Of a stretch of DNA of 64,000 nt, positions 25,928-34,817 are shown in pieces. The position numbers and the translations under genes were made by a program. Numbering within the stretch: the stretch's first letter is position 1; every line of letters begins with the position of its first letter. Under the pieces are notes generated by a model. That model saw nothing but the letters and a program-made list of their open reading frames with translations. It was not told where the DNA came from and searched no databases. The DNA is from Magnetospirillum sp. ME-1 (GTDB taxonomy: Bacteria; Pseudomonadota; Alphaproteobacteria; Rhodospirillales; Magnetospirillaceae). The stretch covers positions 1,240,907 to 1,304,906 of the forward strand of contig NZ_CP015848.1 of the NCBI RefSeq assembly GCF_002105535.1. Direction: 5' to 3'.

Positions 25928-26700
25928 ATGGCGCAGGTGGCCAGGTTGACCAGGAATCCGCCGATCAGGTGGTGGGGGTCGGTGCCGAATTCCTTGTGGA
26001 AGGCGGCCTCGTCCTTGCGGTCCAGATTCTGCAGCGGATCGAACAAAGCGTGGAAGAACATGCAGAATTCCCGCTCGCCGAACTGGATCGGGTCGTCGTA
26101 GGGGCTGTGCTCCTTGGTGACGAAGGCGTTCGACGCCAGGCTGACCGTGGTGGGGCGGTACTGCATCAGCTTGATGAACCAGTCCTTGCGCAGGTCGTAG
26201 CGCTTGAACGAGGCGGCGATCTTGACCAGGACGTGCCAGGAGATGACCTTGGCCTCGGCATCGGCGTAGAAGGAATCCCAGGTGAAATGGTCGCCCAGGT
26301 CGTCCTTCAGGGTCTTGACGATGGCGTTGCAGCGCTCGGCGGCCACCGCTTCCTCGTCGCCCAGCACCATGTGCAGGAACGAGAAGATGTTGGGAACCAG
26401 GACCCGGTCCAGCCTGTCTTCGGAAAACAGCCCCGACAGCGGATGCAGCATCAGCCGCCCGAAGGCGTTGGTGCGGCGCTGCTCCATGCTTTCGCCTTCC
26501 ACCACTTCCATCAGCTCGCGGTAGGAGCGGCGGTAGAAATCGTCGAACGCGACGGAATCCTTCAGTTCGGCCACCAGGGCTTCCAGGGTCCGCATGTCGA
26601 TGGCGTGACCGTGCAAAGCCTGCTCCGCCGCCCTGACCAGGGCGTCCAGAACCACGTTGGTGGTCTTGCGCAGATGTTCCGGCCCCCGGCCCGTCATCAT
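25924..26700 (-). CDS. Hypothetical protein, 258 aa
   Basis: A soluble, mostly helical protein that I do not recognise. It begins HLRKTTNVVLDALVRAAEQAL and contains the conserved-looking segment FTWDSFYADAEAKVISWHVLVKIA, then FKRYDLRKDWFIKLMQYRPT. Aromatic and charged residues are frequent near the C-terminus (EREFCMFFHALFDPLQNLDRKDE). There is no signal peptide or membrane helix. It is transcribed towards the kinase gene and divergently from the RNase T2 gene, across a 127-base AT-rich spacer. Confidence 0.75.
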   Translation of the reverse strand: MMTGRGPEHLRKTTNVVLDALVRAAEQALHGHAIDMRTLEALVAELKDSVAFDDFYRRSYRELMEVVEGESMEQRRTNAFGRLMLHPLSGLFSEDRLDRVLVPNIFSFLHMVLGDEEAVAAERCNAIVKTLKDDLGDHFTWDSFYADAEAKVISWHVLVKIAASFKRYDLRKDWFIKLMQYRPTTVSLASNAFVTKEHSPYDDPIQFGEREFCMFFHALFDPLQNLDRKDEAAFHKEFGTDPHHLIGGFLVNLATCAI

Positions 26701-26827
26701 TCACCTCGGAGAATGGCCTTGCGCCGATGTTATCATCCATTTCTTAAGAATGTAATTCGCGCTCCGATTGCTTTCCAGGCCCGGCAACCGTAAACAGACG
26801 GAAAGGATGACCGGCGGAGGATGTCAG

Positions 26828-27457
26828 ATGAAAATTCTCGTAATAGTCGGTGTGCTTCTTCTTCCGGCCGCCGCCTGGGCCGAGCAGTGCGGCCCGGTGC
26901 GGGGGGTAGCGGGGCGCTTTGACTTCTATCTGTTCAGCCTGTCGTGGGCGCCGGCCTATTGCGATACGGAATCCGGGCGGCGTAATCCGCAGCAATGCGG
27001 CAAGGGCGTCGATTACGGCTTCGTGGTCCATGGCCTGTGGCCGCAATATGCCCAGGGCCAATGGCCGCAATGCTGTCAGGCGGTTGATCGGGTAAGGCCC
27101 TCGGCCGTCGTGGACGAGACCTCGAAGGTGATGATCGGCGCCTCGCTGCGCCAGCATGAATGGGACAAGCACGGCTCGTGCGTCACCAGCCGTCAGGACG
27201 AGTATTTCGGCAAGATCAACCAGGCGGTGGCGGCCTTCGGCCTGGCGCCTTCGCTGCGCGCCGGCGGCGCCGGGCGTATCCGCGTGTCCGACCTGAAGCG
27301 CAATTGGCCGGTTCCGCCGCAATCCGTCACCGTGACGTGCACGGGCAAAAAGCTGGCCGAGGTCCGCATCTGCCTGGACAAGGAGCTCTCGCCCGTTCCA
27401 TGCCCCCCCACCGTGGTCGGGGCCGACAATTGTCCGGGTACGGTCGTCCTAGACTGA
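26828..27457 (+). CDS. Secreted ribonuclease of the T2 family
   Basis: A 209-aa protein with a signal peptide (KILVIVGVLLLPAAAWA, cleavage after AWA-E). Both catalytic segments are intact: CAS I as FVVHGLWPQY and CAS II as HEWDKHGSC. RNase T2 enzymes cut single-stranded RNA through 2',3'-cyclic phosphates and act in the periplasm or outside the cell. Cysteines are numerous and probably paired (SWAPAYC, QCGKG, CCQ, GSC). It may scavenge phosphate or nucleosides from environmental RNA, which is inference. Confidence 0.93.
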   Translation: MKILVIVGVLLLPAAAWAEQCGPVRGVAGRFDFYLFSLSWAPAYCDTESGRRNPQQCGKGVDYGFVVHGLWPQYAQGQWPQCCQAVDRVRPSAVVDETSKVMIGASLRQHEWDKHGSCVTSRQDEYFGKINQAVAAFGLAPSLRAGGAGRIRVSDLKRNWPVPPQSVTVTCTGKKLAEVRICLDKELSPVPCPPTVVGADNCPGTVVLD

Positions 27458-27543
27458 AGTATTAATTTTTCACTCCTCAATAGGCCGAAAGACCGGTATC
27501 GTGGCTGGATGTTCAAGGCCGGGGAGACACGTCTCTGGACAAG

Positions 27544-28863
27544 ATGGACGCAATCGTCAGGGGCTTCCTGCCGGTCCGACATGGGGCGGCCGACGATCAG
27601 GTGACCCGGGATCACCTGATGATCGAGATCTGCCTGATCACCTCCGTCTACTCGGTGGTCTACATCCTCACCTCGCTGGGGATCGGCTATGCCATCGGCG
27701 TAATCCTGATGTCCGCCTGCTTCATCATCATCCTGGCGCTTCTGGCCTTTTTCCGCGCCTTTGGGCGCTATCGCCTGACCGGGAACCTGTTCCTGGCCAA
27801 TTGCCTGTTCGTGGCCATCCTCTCCAACAGCGTCTTCACCGGGGGGAGCGAGTCGCCGGTCATCCACTGGATCTTCCTGGTTCCGGTCTGCTCGGTGATT
27901 CTGCTCGGGCTTTCCGGGGATACGACGGCCTGGCTGCTGGTCAGCATCGCCGGCCTTGTTTCCATGCCCATGGCATCGGGTCTGGGGTATTCCTTTCCCG
28001 AACTCTACGACCTGAGGCACAAGGCCGTTTTCTCGATTCTGTGCAATCTTGGCCTCAGCACCATCCTGTTCTTCGCCGCCGCGACCTTTCATGCCAATCG
28101 CGGAGCGCTGATCGGCCGGTTGAAGCGGACGGAACTGGCGCTGCAGGAAAACAACCAGCAGATCCGAGGCGCCCTCGACCTCCAGCGCAAGGCGGTGCAG
28201 GAGCAGCGCAACTTCATGGCCATGGTCAGCCATGAATTCCGCACGCCGCTCGGCATCATTTCGGGGGCCGCCTCGGTTCTCTCCCTCACCTCGCAGGGGG
28301 AGGGGGACGCAAGGACGGAGACCGACAAGGTCTTCCGCGCCGTCCGGCGCATGGATCACATGATCGACATGCTGACCGACGACGACTGGCTGGAGATCGC
28401 CACCAGCGAATTCCGCCATACGCCCATCGACCTCCGGGCCTTGGTGGAAACGGCGGTGAAGGATTTTACCGACCTGACGCCTTCGCGGCTGATTCGCCTG
28501 TCGCCGGCCGAGGCGTTGACCGTCTATGGGGACAGGGATCTTCTGGCGGTGGCGTTTTCCAATCTGCTCGGCAACGCCGGCAAGTACTCGCCGCCTTCGG
28601 CCCCCATCGACGTGCAGATCAGCCGGCAGGACAACCGGGCCATGGTTCGCGTGATCGATCACGGCGCGGGCATCGAGCCCGTGGATCTGCCCAAAGTCTT
28701 CGAGAAGTACTATCGCTCCAGCACGGTGGGGCACACACCGGGCACCGGCCTGGGGCTCTATCTGGTCAAGCGCATCGCCGAGCGCCACGGCGGCTCTGTC
28801 TCGGTCGCCAGCGCCGCCGGCCAAGGCGCCGCCTTCACCCTCAGCCTCCCCTTACGGGCCTGA
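27544..28863 (+). CDS. Orphan membrane histidine kinase
   Basis: A 439-aa kinase with about six transmembrane helices in residues 30-190 and no sizeable periplasmic domain. A coiled coil (about 195-225) leads to the H-box MAMVSHEFRTPLGII (H230). The ATPase has FSNLLGNAGKYSPPS, a DHGAGI G1 box and TPGTGLGLYLVKRIAERHGG. All catalytic motifs look intact. No response regulator is adjacent. The membrane-embedded sensor suggests detection of a membrane or redox signal. Confidence 0.9.
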   Translation: MDAIVRGFLPVRHGAADDQVTRDHLMIEICLITSVYSVVYILTSLGIGYAIGVILMSACFIIILALLAFFRAFGRYRLTGNLFLANCLFVAILSNSVFTGGSESPVIHWIFLVPVCSVILLGLSGDTTAWLLVSIAGLVSMPMASGLGYSFPELYDLRHKAVFSILCNLGLSTILFFAAATFHANRGALIGRLKRTELALQENNQQIRGALDLQRKAVQEQRNFMAMVSHEFRTPLGIISGAASVLSLTSQGEGDARTETDKVFRAVRRMDHMIDMLTDDDWLEIATSEFRHTPIDLRALVETAVKDFTDLTPSRLIRLSPAEALTVYGDRDLLAVAFSNLLGNAGKYSPPSAPIDVQISRQDNRAMVRVIDHGAGIEPVDLPKVFEKYYRSSTVGHTPGTGLGLYLVKRIAERHGGSVSVASAAGQGAAFTLSLPLRA

Positions 28864-28867
28864 GGAG

Positions 28868-29566
28868 CTACGGCGACAACCATTCCCGCAGGGAGGCGCT
28901 CACCGCCTCGGGTTGTTCGATGGGCGACAGGTGGCCGCAATGGGGAATGCTCACCCGTCTCGCCCCCCTGATCAGCGCCGCCATCTCGTCGTGGCGGTCG
29001 GGCGGCGTCAAGCCGTCCTCGGCGCCGCACAGCACCAGGGTGGGGCAGGCGATGGCGGCAAGGGAGTCCCTGGAATCGGGGCGTGCCATGATGGCCGCCT
29101 GCTGGCGGGCGAAGCCCTCGGCCCCCACCATTCTGGCCATGTCCTTGGCCAGCCCGGTGATGGCCTCGTCCCGCAGATGGTCGGGATGCAGCAGCAGGGG
29201 CAGCATGGTCGGCATGATCTTGTCGAAGCCGCCCGAACGGGCCAGGTCCACCGCATCCTTGCGGCGCTGGGTCTGCTCGGGCAGGTCGGGCCGCGCGGTG
29301 GTGTCGAGCAGGGCCAGGCGCTCCACCCGATGGGGGGCGCGGCGCATGATCTCCATGGCCACATAGCCGCCCATGGACAGCCCGGCCAGGGCGAAGGAGG
29401 CGGGTGCCGCCCCCAGCACCCGCTCGGCCATGGCGCCGAGCGAATCGTCCTGGGTCAGGTCGCCGACCATCACCTCGGCCAGCCCGGCCAGGGCGGCAGC
29501 CTGGGCCGACCACAGCCGGTGGTCGTTGAGCAGGCCGGGCAGCAGGACGAGAGCGCGGCCCATCAT
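28868..29566 (-). CDS. Alpha/beta hydrolase
   Basis: A 232-aa hydrolase. The oxyanion region is VLLPGLLNDHRLW. The nucleophile elbow GLSMGG (FALAGLSMGGYVAMEIM) gives the catalytic serine near residue 82. The acid lies in LVLCGAEDGLTPP and the histidine in IPHCGHLSPIEQPEAV. The substrate is unknown; the family includes esterases and BioH/PcaD-like enzymes. The start overlaps the stop of a 32-codon gene by 4 bases, placing it in the thiSG transcript. Confidence 0.9.
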   Translation of the reverse strand: MMGRALVLLPGLLNDHRLWSAQAAALAGLAEVMVGDLTQDDSLGAMAERVLGAAPASFALAGLSMGGYVAMEIMRRAPHRVERLALLDTTARPDLPEQTQRRKDAVDLARSGGFDKIMPTMLPLLLHPDHLRDEAITGLAKDMARMVGAEGFARQQAAIMARPDSRDSLAAIACPTLVLCGAEDGLTPPDRHDEMAALIRGARRVSIPHCGHLSPIEQPEAVSASLREWLSP

Positions 29567-29661
29567 CCGGCCAGTTTGCGGATCAGCCAGGACACGCCGA
29601 AGCCCAGTCCGATCCAGAAGCCGTAGACCATCAGGTTGTCGAGGAAGGTCTCCATGTTCAT
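29563..29661 (-). CDS. Very small single-helix membrane protein between thiSG and the hydrolase
   Basis: A 32-aa open frame that begins MNMETFLDNLMVYGFWIG, continues LGFGVSWLIRKLAG and stops at a TGA overlapping the hydrolase ATG (ATGA). One hydrophobic helix of about 19 residues is flanked by an acidic N-terminus and a basic C-terminus, an N-out or N-in single-pass topology. It starts 13 bases after the thiSG stop, with GAGGAGA inside that gap as a ribosome binding site. Coupling on both sides supports real translation. The function is unknown. Confidence 0.65.
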   Translation of the reverse strand: MNMETFLDNLMVYGFWIGLGFGVSWLIRKLAG

Positions 29662-29674
29662 GGCGCGAATCTCC

Positions 29675-30649
29675 TCAGATCAGGCCGGAGGTGGGTGACG
29701 AGGGGTCGGCATAGCTCTTCTTGGGCATGCGACCCGCCAGATAGGACAGCCGCCCGGCCTCGATGGCCAGTTTCATGGCGCGGGCCATGCGCACCGGATC
29801 CTTGGCATGGGCGATGGCGGTGTTCATCAGCACGCCGTCGCAGCCCAGTTCCATGGCCACCGCCGCATCGGACGCGGTGCCGACGCCGGCATCCACCAGG
29901 ACGGGGACCTTCACGCTCTCCTTGATGATGCGGATGGTGGTGGGGTTGAGAATGCCTAAGCCCGAGCCGATCAGCGAGCCCAGGGGCATGATGGCGACGC
30001 AGCCCATGTCTTCCAGCATCTTGGCCTGGATGGGGTCGTCGGAACAGTAGACCATCACCTCGAACCCGTCCTTGATCAGGGCCTCGGCGGCCTTCAGGGT
30101 CTCGGGCATGTTGGGGTAGAGCGTGGTCTGGTCGCCCAGCACCTCCAGCTTGACCAGATTCCAGCCGCCGGCCTCGCGCGCCAGACGCAGCGTGCGCACC
30201 GATTCGTCGGCGGTGTAGCAGCCCGCCGTGTTGGGCAGGAAGGTGTACTTCTTGGGGCTGACGTAATCCACCAGCATGGGCTTGGACGGGTCGGACAGGT
30301 TCACCCGGCGCACCGCCACGGTGACGATTTCGGCGCCCGACGCCTCGATGGCCTCGGCCGTCTCCTCGAAATCCTTGTACTTGCCGGTGCCCACCAGCAG
30401 CCGCGAGGTAAAGGTCTTGCCGGCCACGGTGAAGGTGTCGGCAGGACCAGAGCCGCCGCCGATAAACGCGACGATTTCCAGCTTGTCGCCGTCATTCACC
30501 GCCACCTGGGCGTAGGAGGATTTGGGAACGATCTCCAGATTGCGTTCCACCGCCACCTTGCGGGAATCGACACCCAACTCGCCCAACAGGGCCTCGACGG
30601 TCATGGAGGCGGAAAAGTTCCGCTCCTCGCCATTGATCACCAGCTTCAT
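29675..30649 (-). CDS. thiG: Fused sulfur carrier ThiS - thiazole synthase ThiG
   Basis: A 324-aa fusion. Residues 1-66 are ThiS ([11 protein letters not shown], then [14 protein letters not shown]), and residues about 70-324 are ThiG ([22 protein letters not shown], then [36 protein letters not shown] and [11 protein letters not shown]). ThiG makes the thiazole phosphate of thiamin from deoxyxylulose phosphate, dehydroglycine and ThiS-thiocarboxylate. The ThiS Gly-Gly end is buried inside the fusion. No TPP riboswitch consensus is visible upstream, and no other thi gene lies in the window. The ATG at 30649 starts ThiS at its usual first residue. Confidence 0.95.
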   Translation of the reverse strand: MKLVINGEERNFSASMTVEALLGELGVDSRKVAVERNLEIVPKSSYAQVAVNDGDKLEIVAFIGGGSGPADTFTVAGKTFTSRLLVGTGKYKDFEETAEAIEASGAEIVTVAVRRVNLSDPSKPMLVDYVSPKKYTFLPNTAGCYTADESVRTLRLAREAGGWNLVKLEVLGDQTTLYPNMPETLKAAEALIKDGFEVMVYCSDDPIQAKMLEDMGCVAIMPLGSLIGSGLGILNPTTIRIIKESVKVPVLVDAGVGTASDAAVAMELGCDGVLMNTAIAHAKDPVRMARAMKLAIEAGRLSYLAGRMPKKSYADPSSPTSGLI

Positions 30650-30876
30650 GAATGATGTCCCTGCATCCAAGGGGCTTCGCGCCCCCTTACACGTTCGAGC
30701 CTGAAACATGGCACCGAGCCGCCCGCGAGGCAATCCCTCGGCGATGGGGCATGTTTGGCCACCCTGTCGGATGTATGCAATTATTAAGAATAATTAGAGT
30801 TGGGAAGCATCCCAAGGACGTTGTATGTCTGCAAAAGTATTGTATTAATATGGGTATCTTCAGGCCGGGGGGCGAT

Positions 30877-32079
30877 ATGGATACATCAACGCGGGCGAAG
30901 ACCTTCGTGCAGTTGGCCGGGTCCATGACATGGCTGGCGCTGCTTTACGGGGCGCTGCTCTACGTGGCGGTGGGAGCCTTGGGCGTCAGTGAACTGATCC
31001 GGCGCATCGGCGACGAATCGGCCAACGTGATTCACATGATCGACGTCGGCCGCGATATCCGAAGCGGGGAAGGCGAGGCGCTGGAGCGCGAAACGGCGCT
31101 GTTGGAGGACAAGGAGCGGCTGCTGCAGGGCGCCATTTCCGACTTTCGCAATTTCGGCGTCGCCCAGGGGCTGGCCTTGCAGGATCTTCAGCCGATCATC
31201 GACAATTACGATCTGGCGCCGAAGCTGTCGGCCACGCTGAAAAAGCCGGTCGATATGGAGACGGAAAAGCAATGGGCGGCGGTGATGGGCGCCATGATGC
31301 AGCTGCAATTCGACATCCGCGATCTGAGAAAAACCATGGAGGCCCGCCACGCGGTGCTGCGCTCCGCCTGGTCGGCGCATCCCCAGGTGGCGGCCGAGGC
31401 GGCGCGGCTGAAGATCGATCCGCTGGCCGTGGACCGCGCCGCCGCCACCGCCGACACGTTGCAGGAGCTCGGATATGCCCGCCTGTTCGCCCTGCCCAGT
31501 GAAATTCTCACTCTGCTGCTGGCCCTGTCCATGGGGGCGCTGGGCAGCACGCTGCATGTGACCAAGACCCTGCTGACCGCGTCCGAGGAGCGGCCGGCAT
31601 CCTATTACCTGATCCGCCCCTTTCAGGGCATGGTGACGTCGCTGGTGGTATTCGTGCTGCTGAAGGCCGGGCAGCTGACCATCTCGTCGGGGGATTCCGA
31701 CAATCTCAACATCTTTTTCGTGTCCTTCGCCGGCATCGCCTCGGGGCTGCTGGCCGAGGAGGCCTATCGCATGATCTGCAAGGCCGGGGCCGGCATCATC
31801 AAGACCGAGGAGGCGGAAGCGCGCTGGGCCTTCAAGCTGAGGGCGGCGTTGAATGCCTGCGGAACCACGCCGGCTCAGCTGGCCGACTGCATCCGGGTTC
31901 CCCTGGCCGAGCTGGAAACCTGGCTGGTCGAAACCCACCCGGTGCCGCCCCTGCAACAGCGCCTGATCGCGACCTGGCTTCACATCCCGGAGCGGGAATT
32001 GTTCACCGCTCAGCCACCCGTCGAGGACAGCATGTCCGGTCCGGTGTCCGTATCCGAACCGGCGCCTTCGGTGTCCTGA
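30877..32079 (+). CDS. Membrane protein with coiled-coil ectodomain and possible C-terminal HTH
   Basis: A 400-aa protein of no family that I recognise. Helix 1 is about residues 13-36. A largely helical, probably periplasmic segment follows (36-200), then three more helices (about 203-225, 242-262 and 272-292). The last 75 residues are soluble and read like an HTH: LRAALNACGTTPAQLADCIR, then VPPLQQRLIATWLHIPERE. The ATG follows GGGGGGC. The upstream 80 bases are AT-rich, with TTGTAT and TATTAA boxes. The last 70 bases overlap the convergent kinase gene. Confidence 0.75.
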   Translation: MDTSTRAKTFVQLAGSMTWLALLYGALLYVAVGALGVSELIRRIGDESANVIHMIDVGRDIRSGEGEALERETALLEDKERLLQGAISDFRNFGVAQGLALQDLQPIIDNYDLAPKLSATLKKPVDMETEKQWAAVMGAMMQLQFDIRDLRKTMEARHAVLRSAWSAHPQVAAEAARLKIDPLAVDRAAATADTLQELGYARLFALPSEILTLLLALSMGALGSTLHVTKTLLTASEERPASYYLIRPFQGMVTSLVVFVLLKAGQLTISSGDSDNLNIFFVSFAGIASGLLAEEAYRMICKAGAGIIKTEEAEARWAFKLRAALNACGTTPAQLADCIRVPLAELETWLVETHPVPPLQQRLIATWLHIPERELFTAQPPVEDSMSGPVSVSEPAPSVS

Positions 32080-33386
32080 GCCTCGCCGGAAGCTCGCGCG
32101 GGCAGGGTGAGGCACAGCACGGCGCCCCGGCCGTTCTCCCCTTCCTCGGCCCACAGGGTCCCGCCCAGCAGAAAGGCCATCAGACGGGCCGCCGCCAGGC
32201 CGGGGCGCATGGCGCCGCCCTCGGCGTGGACCAGCAGGTGGAACATGCGTTCGGGGTCGCGCTCAGGCAAAGGCTGGCCGCTGTCGGCGAAGCGGAGCTC
32301 CCATTCCCCGTCCAGGGGGCGCGTCCCGACGCTTACCATTGGCTTCATGTCCGGGTGGCGGTGGCGGGCGGCATGGGCCAGCAGCTCGGTGAACAGGTCG
32401 GCGATCATTTCGGCATCGGCCGTCACTTCGGGCAGCGCACGCCACTCGAGCTCGACCGCGTTGTCGAGCCTTTGCCCGGCGACCTTGAGTGCGTCCTCCA
32501 GGGAGACCTTGGCCGGAATCAGGGCGCGTTCGCGCAGGCCGAGATAGCTGGACAGCGCCTTTAACTGCGCCTGCATGCGGGTGACGCCGGATTTGAGGAA
32601 ATCCAGGTAACCGGCGCCCTCGTCTCCCTCGGCGCCGCCCTGGTGCCAGCGCACCAGAAGCTGCGAGTAGGACAAGATGGTCCTCAGCGGCTCGCGCAGG
32701 TGGTGGGTGGTCAGCAGGGCCACGTGGGTGATGTCCTGGGTGGCCATCTTCAGGTGGGCCGAATGGGCGGCCAGTTGCGCCCTGGCGTCCTCCAGCTCTT
32801 CCACGCGCCGCGACAGGCTGCCGGTGATTTCCTCGATCACCGCCAGCGAGCGGTCCAGGGCCTTGCGCCCGACCATCCGGGCCAGCAGCAGCAGCAGGGC
32901 CATGGAGCCGAGGCCGATTCCCCCCGACAGCAGGGCGGGTTGCAGCGCCTGGTCCAGCGGCACTTCCATCACCACCCGGCCCACCGGCAGCTTTCCGTCG
33001 GTGACGGTGTCTTCCAGCCGGAGGTTGAAGCGCCCTACCTCGCCGCGGACCGGAAACTCGTTGACCGCGCCGCCGGCGTCGATGAAGGCCAGCCGCGACG
33101 GCGGGTTGGTCCCGCCGCGCAGCGCCCCGGCCACCACCGAGGGCAGGCGGACGCTTTCGAATTCCCAGACGTCCAGATTGGCGGCGACGAAGGAGGAAAG
33201 CTGATCCGCCACCAGGCCGAGACGGATTTCGGCCTCGAGCCGGGTCCGGCTATAACGCTCCCACACCTCGAAGGCGGGAATGACGAACAGCCACAGAAAC
33301 CCCACCGCCGCCAGGCCCAGCGTGAATATCCGCCGCACCCGCTCGACGGAATGGACGACCCTTCTGCTGGTGTCGAGCAGTGGCAT
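32010..33386 (-). CDS. Degenerate sensor histidine kinase
   Basis: A 458-aa membrane protein with helix 1 at about 18-40, a periplasmic domain (about 41-150) and helix 2 at about 153-172. A coiled coil and a phytochrome-type H-box (THHLREPLRTILSYSQLL) follow, and the histidine is kept. The ATPase part is damaged: the N-box reads LFTELLAHAARH, without the Mg-binding asparagine, G1 is reduced to DSG, and the G2 glycines are mostly lost. It may act as a phosphatase or binding partner rather than a kinase. It is coupled to the upstream binding-protein gene (TGATG). Confidence 0.85.
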   Translation of the reverse strand: MPLLDTSRRVVHSVERVRRIFTLGLAAVGFLWLFVIPAFEVWERYSRTRLEAEIRLGLVADQLSSFVAANLDVWEFESVRLPSVVAGALRGGTNPPSRLAFIDAGGAVNEFPVRGEVGRFNLRLEDTVTDGKLPVGRVVMEVPLDQALQPALLSGGIGLGSMALLLLLARMVGRKALDRSLAVIEEITGSLSRRVEELEDARAQLAAHSAHLKMATQDITHVALLTTHHLREPLRTILSYSQLLVRWHQGGAEGDEGAGYLDFLKSGVTRMQAQLKALSSYLGLRERALIPAKVSLEDALKVAGQRLDNAVELEWRALPEVTADAEMIADLFTELLAHAARHRHPDMKPMVSVGTRPLDGEWELRFADSGQPLPERDPERMFHLLVHAEGGAMRPGLAAARLMAFLLGGTLWAEEGENGRGAVLCLTLPARASGEAQDTEGAGSDTDTGPDMLSSTGG

Positions 33387-34198
33387 CAGGGACCGGACAC
33401 GGGAATGCAGCCGTTGGCGCGCAGCAACGCCGACGCGGCGGGCGAGCGGGCGTAATCGACGAAGGCCCGGGCCTGGGCCGTGGCCGAGGGCGGCAAGGCC
33501 AGGACCAGCGGGATTTCGGGGAACGGATGGCCGCTTTCAAGCGTCTCGCGGCTGGGCGCCACGCCGTCCAGGGGGACGGCGATCAGCTTGCGCTTTTCCG
33601 CCAGCAACGGGGCGAAGGCGCCGAAGGTCAACAGCGTGCGGCTGGCCTCGACCATCTCCATGGCGTCCTGGTCGGTAAGCGCCATGACCGCGCCGCGGGC
33701 GTCGCGGGCAGCCGTCACCGCCGGAACCAGGTCGGGATAGGTCTCAAGCAGCCGGATGAAGCCGGTATCGGTCGAGGGACGCAGCAGCACGCGCACCTCG
33801 CCGCCGGGAAACGGCGGCAGGGCATTGGCGAACAGGGCGGGAAGATCGCGGCGGCTCAAGGTCACGTCCCGGCGTCCGGCGTTGATGTAGAACACCAGCG
33901 GCGTGCGGCAAATGGGGACCGAGGCGCCGCCCTCCACCTCGCCGGATTTCAGGGGGCGGGCCAGGATGCCCACGTCCAGCTTGCCGGCGGCCAGACCCTT
34001 GACGGCGCCGCCGGTGCCGACGCTTTCCGGCACCCAGATGGGGGTGTCGGGATGGTCGCGCCGATACTGTTCCGCCAACTGGCGGACAATGGCGATGCCG
34101 ACGCCCGTGCCGGCGGCGCGTATGGTTTCCGCCCGTGACGGCATGGCGGCAGCGAGTGCCGCCATGCCAAGCACAAACCCGAACCTGCACAGGTTCAT
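33386..34198 (-). CDS. Phosphate-binding-protein-like periplasmic protein
   Basis: A 270-aa secreted protein with a signal peptide (RFGFVLGMAALAAAMPSRA). The mature part looks like the PstS-type binding fold: IRAAGTGVGIAIVRQLAEQY, WVPESVGTGGAVKGLAAGKLDVGILARP, then LTDQDAMEMVE. It binds a small oxyanion or related ligand by analogy. No ABC permease or ATPase gene is nearby; the only partner is the coupled sensor gene, so a sensing role is likely. A 151-base spacer separates it from divergent aroQ. Confidence 0.85.
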   Translation of the reverse strand: MNLCRFGFVLGMAALAAAMPSRAETIRAAGTGVGIAIVRQLAEQYRRDHPDTPIWVPESVGTGGAVKGLAAGKLDVGILARPLKSGEVEGGASVPICRTPLVFYINAGRRDVTLSRRDLPALFANALPPFPGGEVRVLLRPSTDTGFIRLLETYPDLVPAVTAARDARGAVMALTDQDAMEMVEASRTLLTFGAFAPLLAEKRKLIAVPLDGVAPSRETLESGHPFPEIPLVLALPPSATAQARAFVDYARSPAASALLRANGCIPVSGP

Positions 34199-34349
34199 CG
34201 TGGTTTTCCTGTATGCGCCCCCTGTCCCTTATCCCTTTTGCCAAGCCCCCAGTCCTTAGGCAAGGGAGGAATGCATACCCTTGACGAAGGATGGGGGGCG
34301 GCGCTTTCAGTGCCTTGCGCGATGGCCGACCCGTGCTATAAACCCAGCC

Positions 34350-34817
34350 ATGGTGAGAAACAGGCCCGATCCCATAATCAGCATTCTGAACGGTCCCAAC
34401 CTCAACATGTTGGGCACCCGGCAGCCGGAGCTGTACGGGTCGGAGACTCTTGCCGACATCGAAGCCGCCTGCCGCAGCCACGGCGCGTCGCTTGGCCTGG
34501 CGGTGGAATTCTCGCAGACCAACATGGAAGGCGAGCTGGTCACCCGCATTCAGCAATGCCGCGGCCGCGCCGCCGGCATCGTCATCAATGCCGGGGCCTA
34601 CACCCACACTTCGGTGGCGATTCTCGACGCCCTGCTGGCGGCCGAGGTCCCTGCCATCGAGGTTCACCTGTCCAACATTCACCAGCGGGATTCGTTCCGC
34701 CATCACTCTTACGTGGCCAAGGCGGCCAAGGGGATGATCTGCGGGCTGGGAAGCCACGGATACATCCTGGCGCTCGACGCGCTGGCCCGCCTGATCAAGG
34801 GAAATGCAGAGGCATAA
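34350..34817 (+). CDS. aroQ: 3-dehydroquinate dehydratase, type II
   Basis: A 155-aa shikimate-pathway enzyme. Signatures are [19 protein letters not shown], with the catalytic tyrosine, then [48 protein letters not shown] (catalytic His) and the end [14 protein letters not shown]. It forms a coupled operon with accB (1-base overlap) and accC, an arrangement seen widely in proteobacteria. Confidence 0.97.
   Translation: MVRNRPDPIISILNGPNLNMLGTRQPELYGSETLADIEAACRSHGASLGLAVEFSQTNMEGELVTRIQQCRGRAAGIVINAGAYTHTSVAILDALLAAEVPAIEVHLSNIHQRDSFRHHSYVAKAAKGMICGLGSHGYILALDALARLIKGNAEA

Noticed and set aside
24512-26740. A 742-codon minus-strand frame
   Set aside because: Covers a certain kinase gene on the other strand and another frame of a better minus gene; Arg/Pro/Gly-rich.
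30650-30876. Possible TPP riboswitch ahead of thiSG
   Set aside because: The conserved CUGAGA and the ACCUGAUC-type elements are not present on the minus strand.
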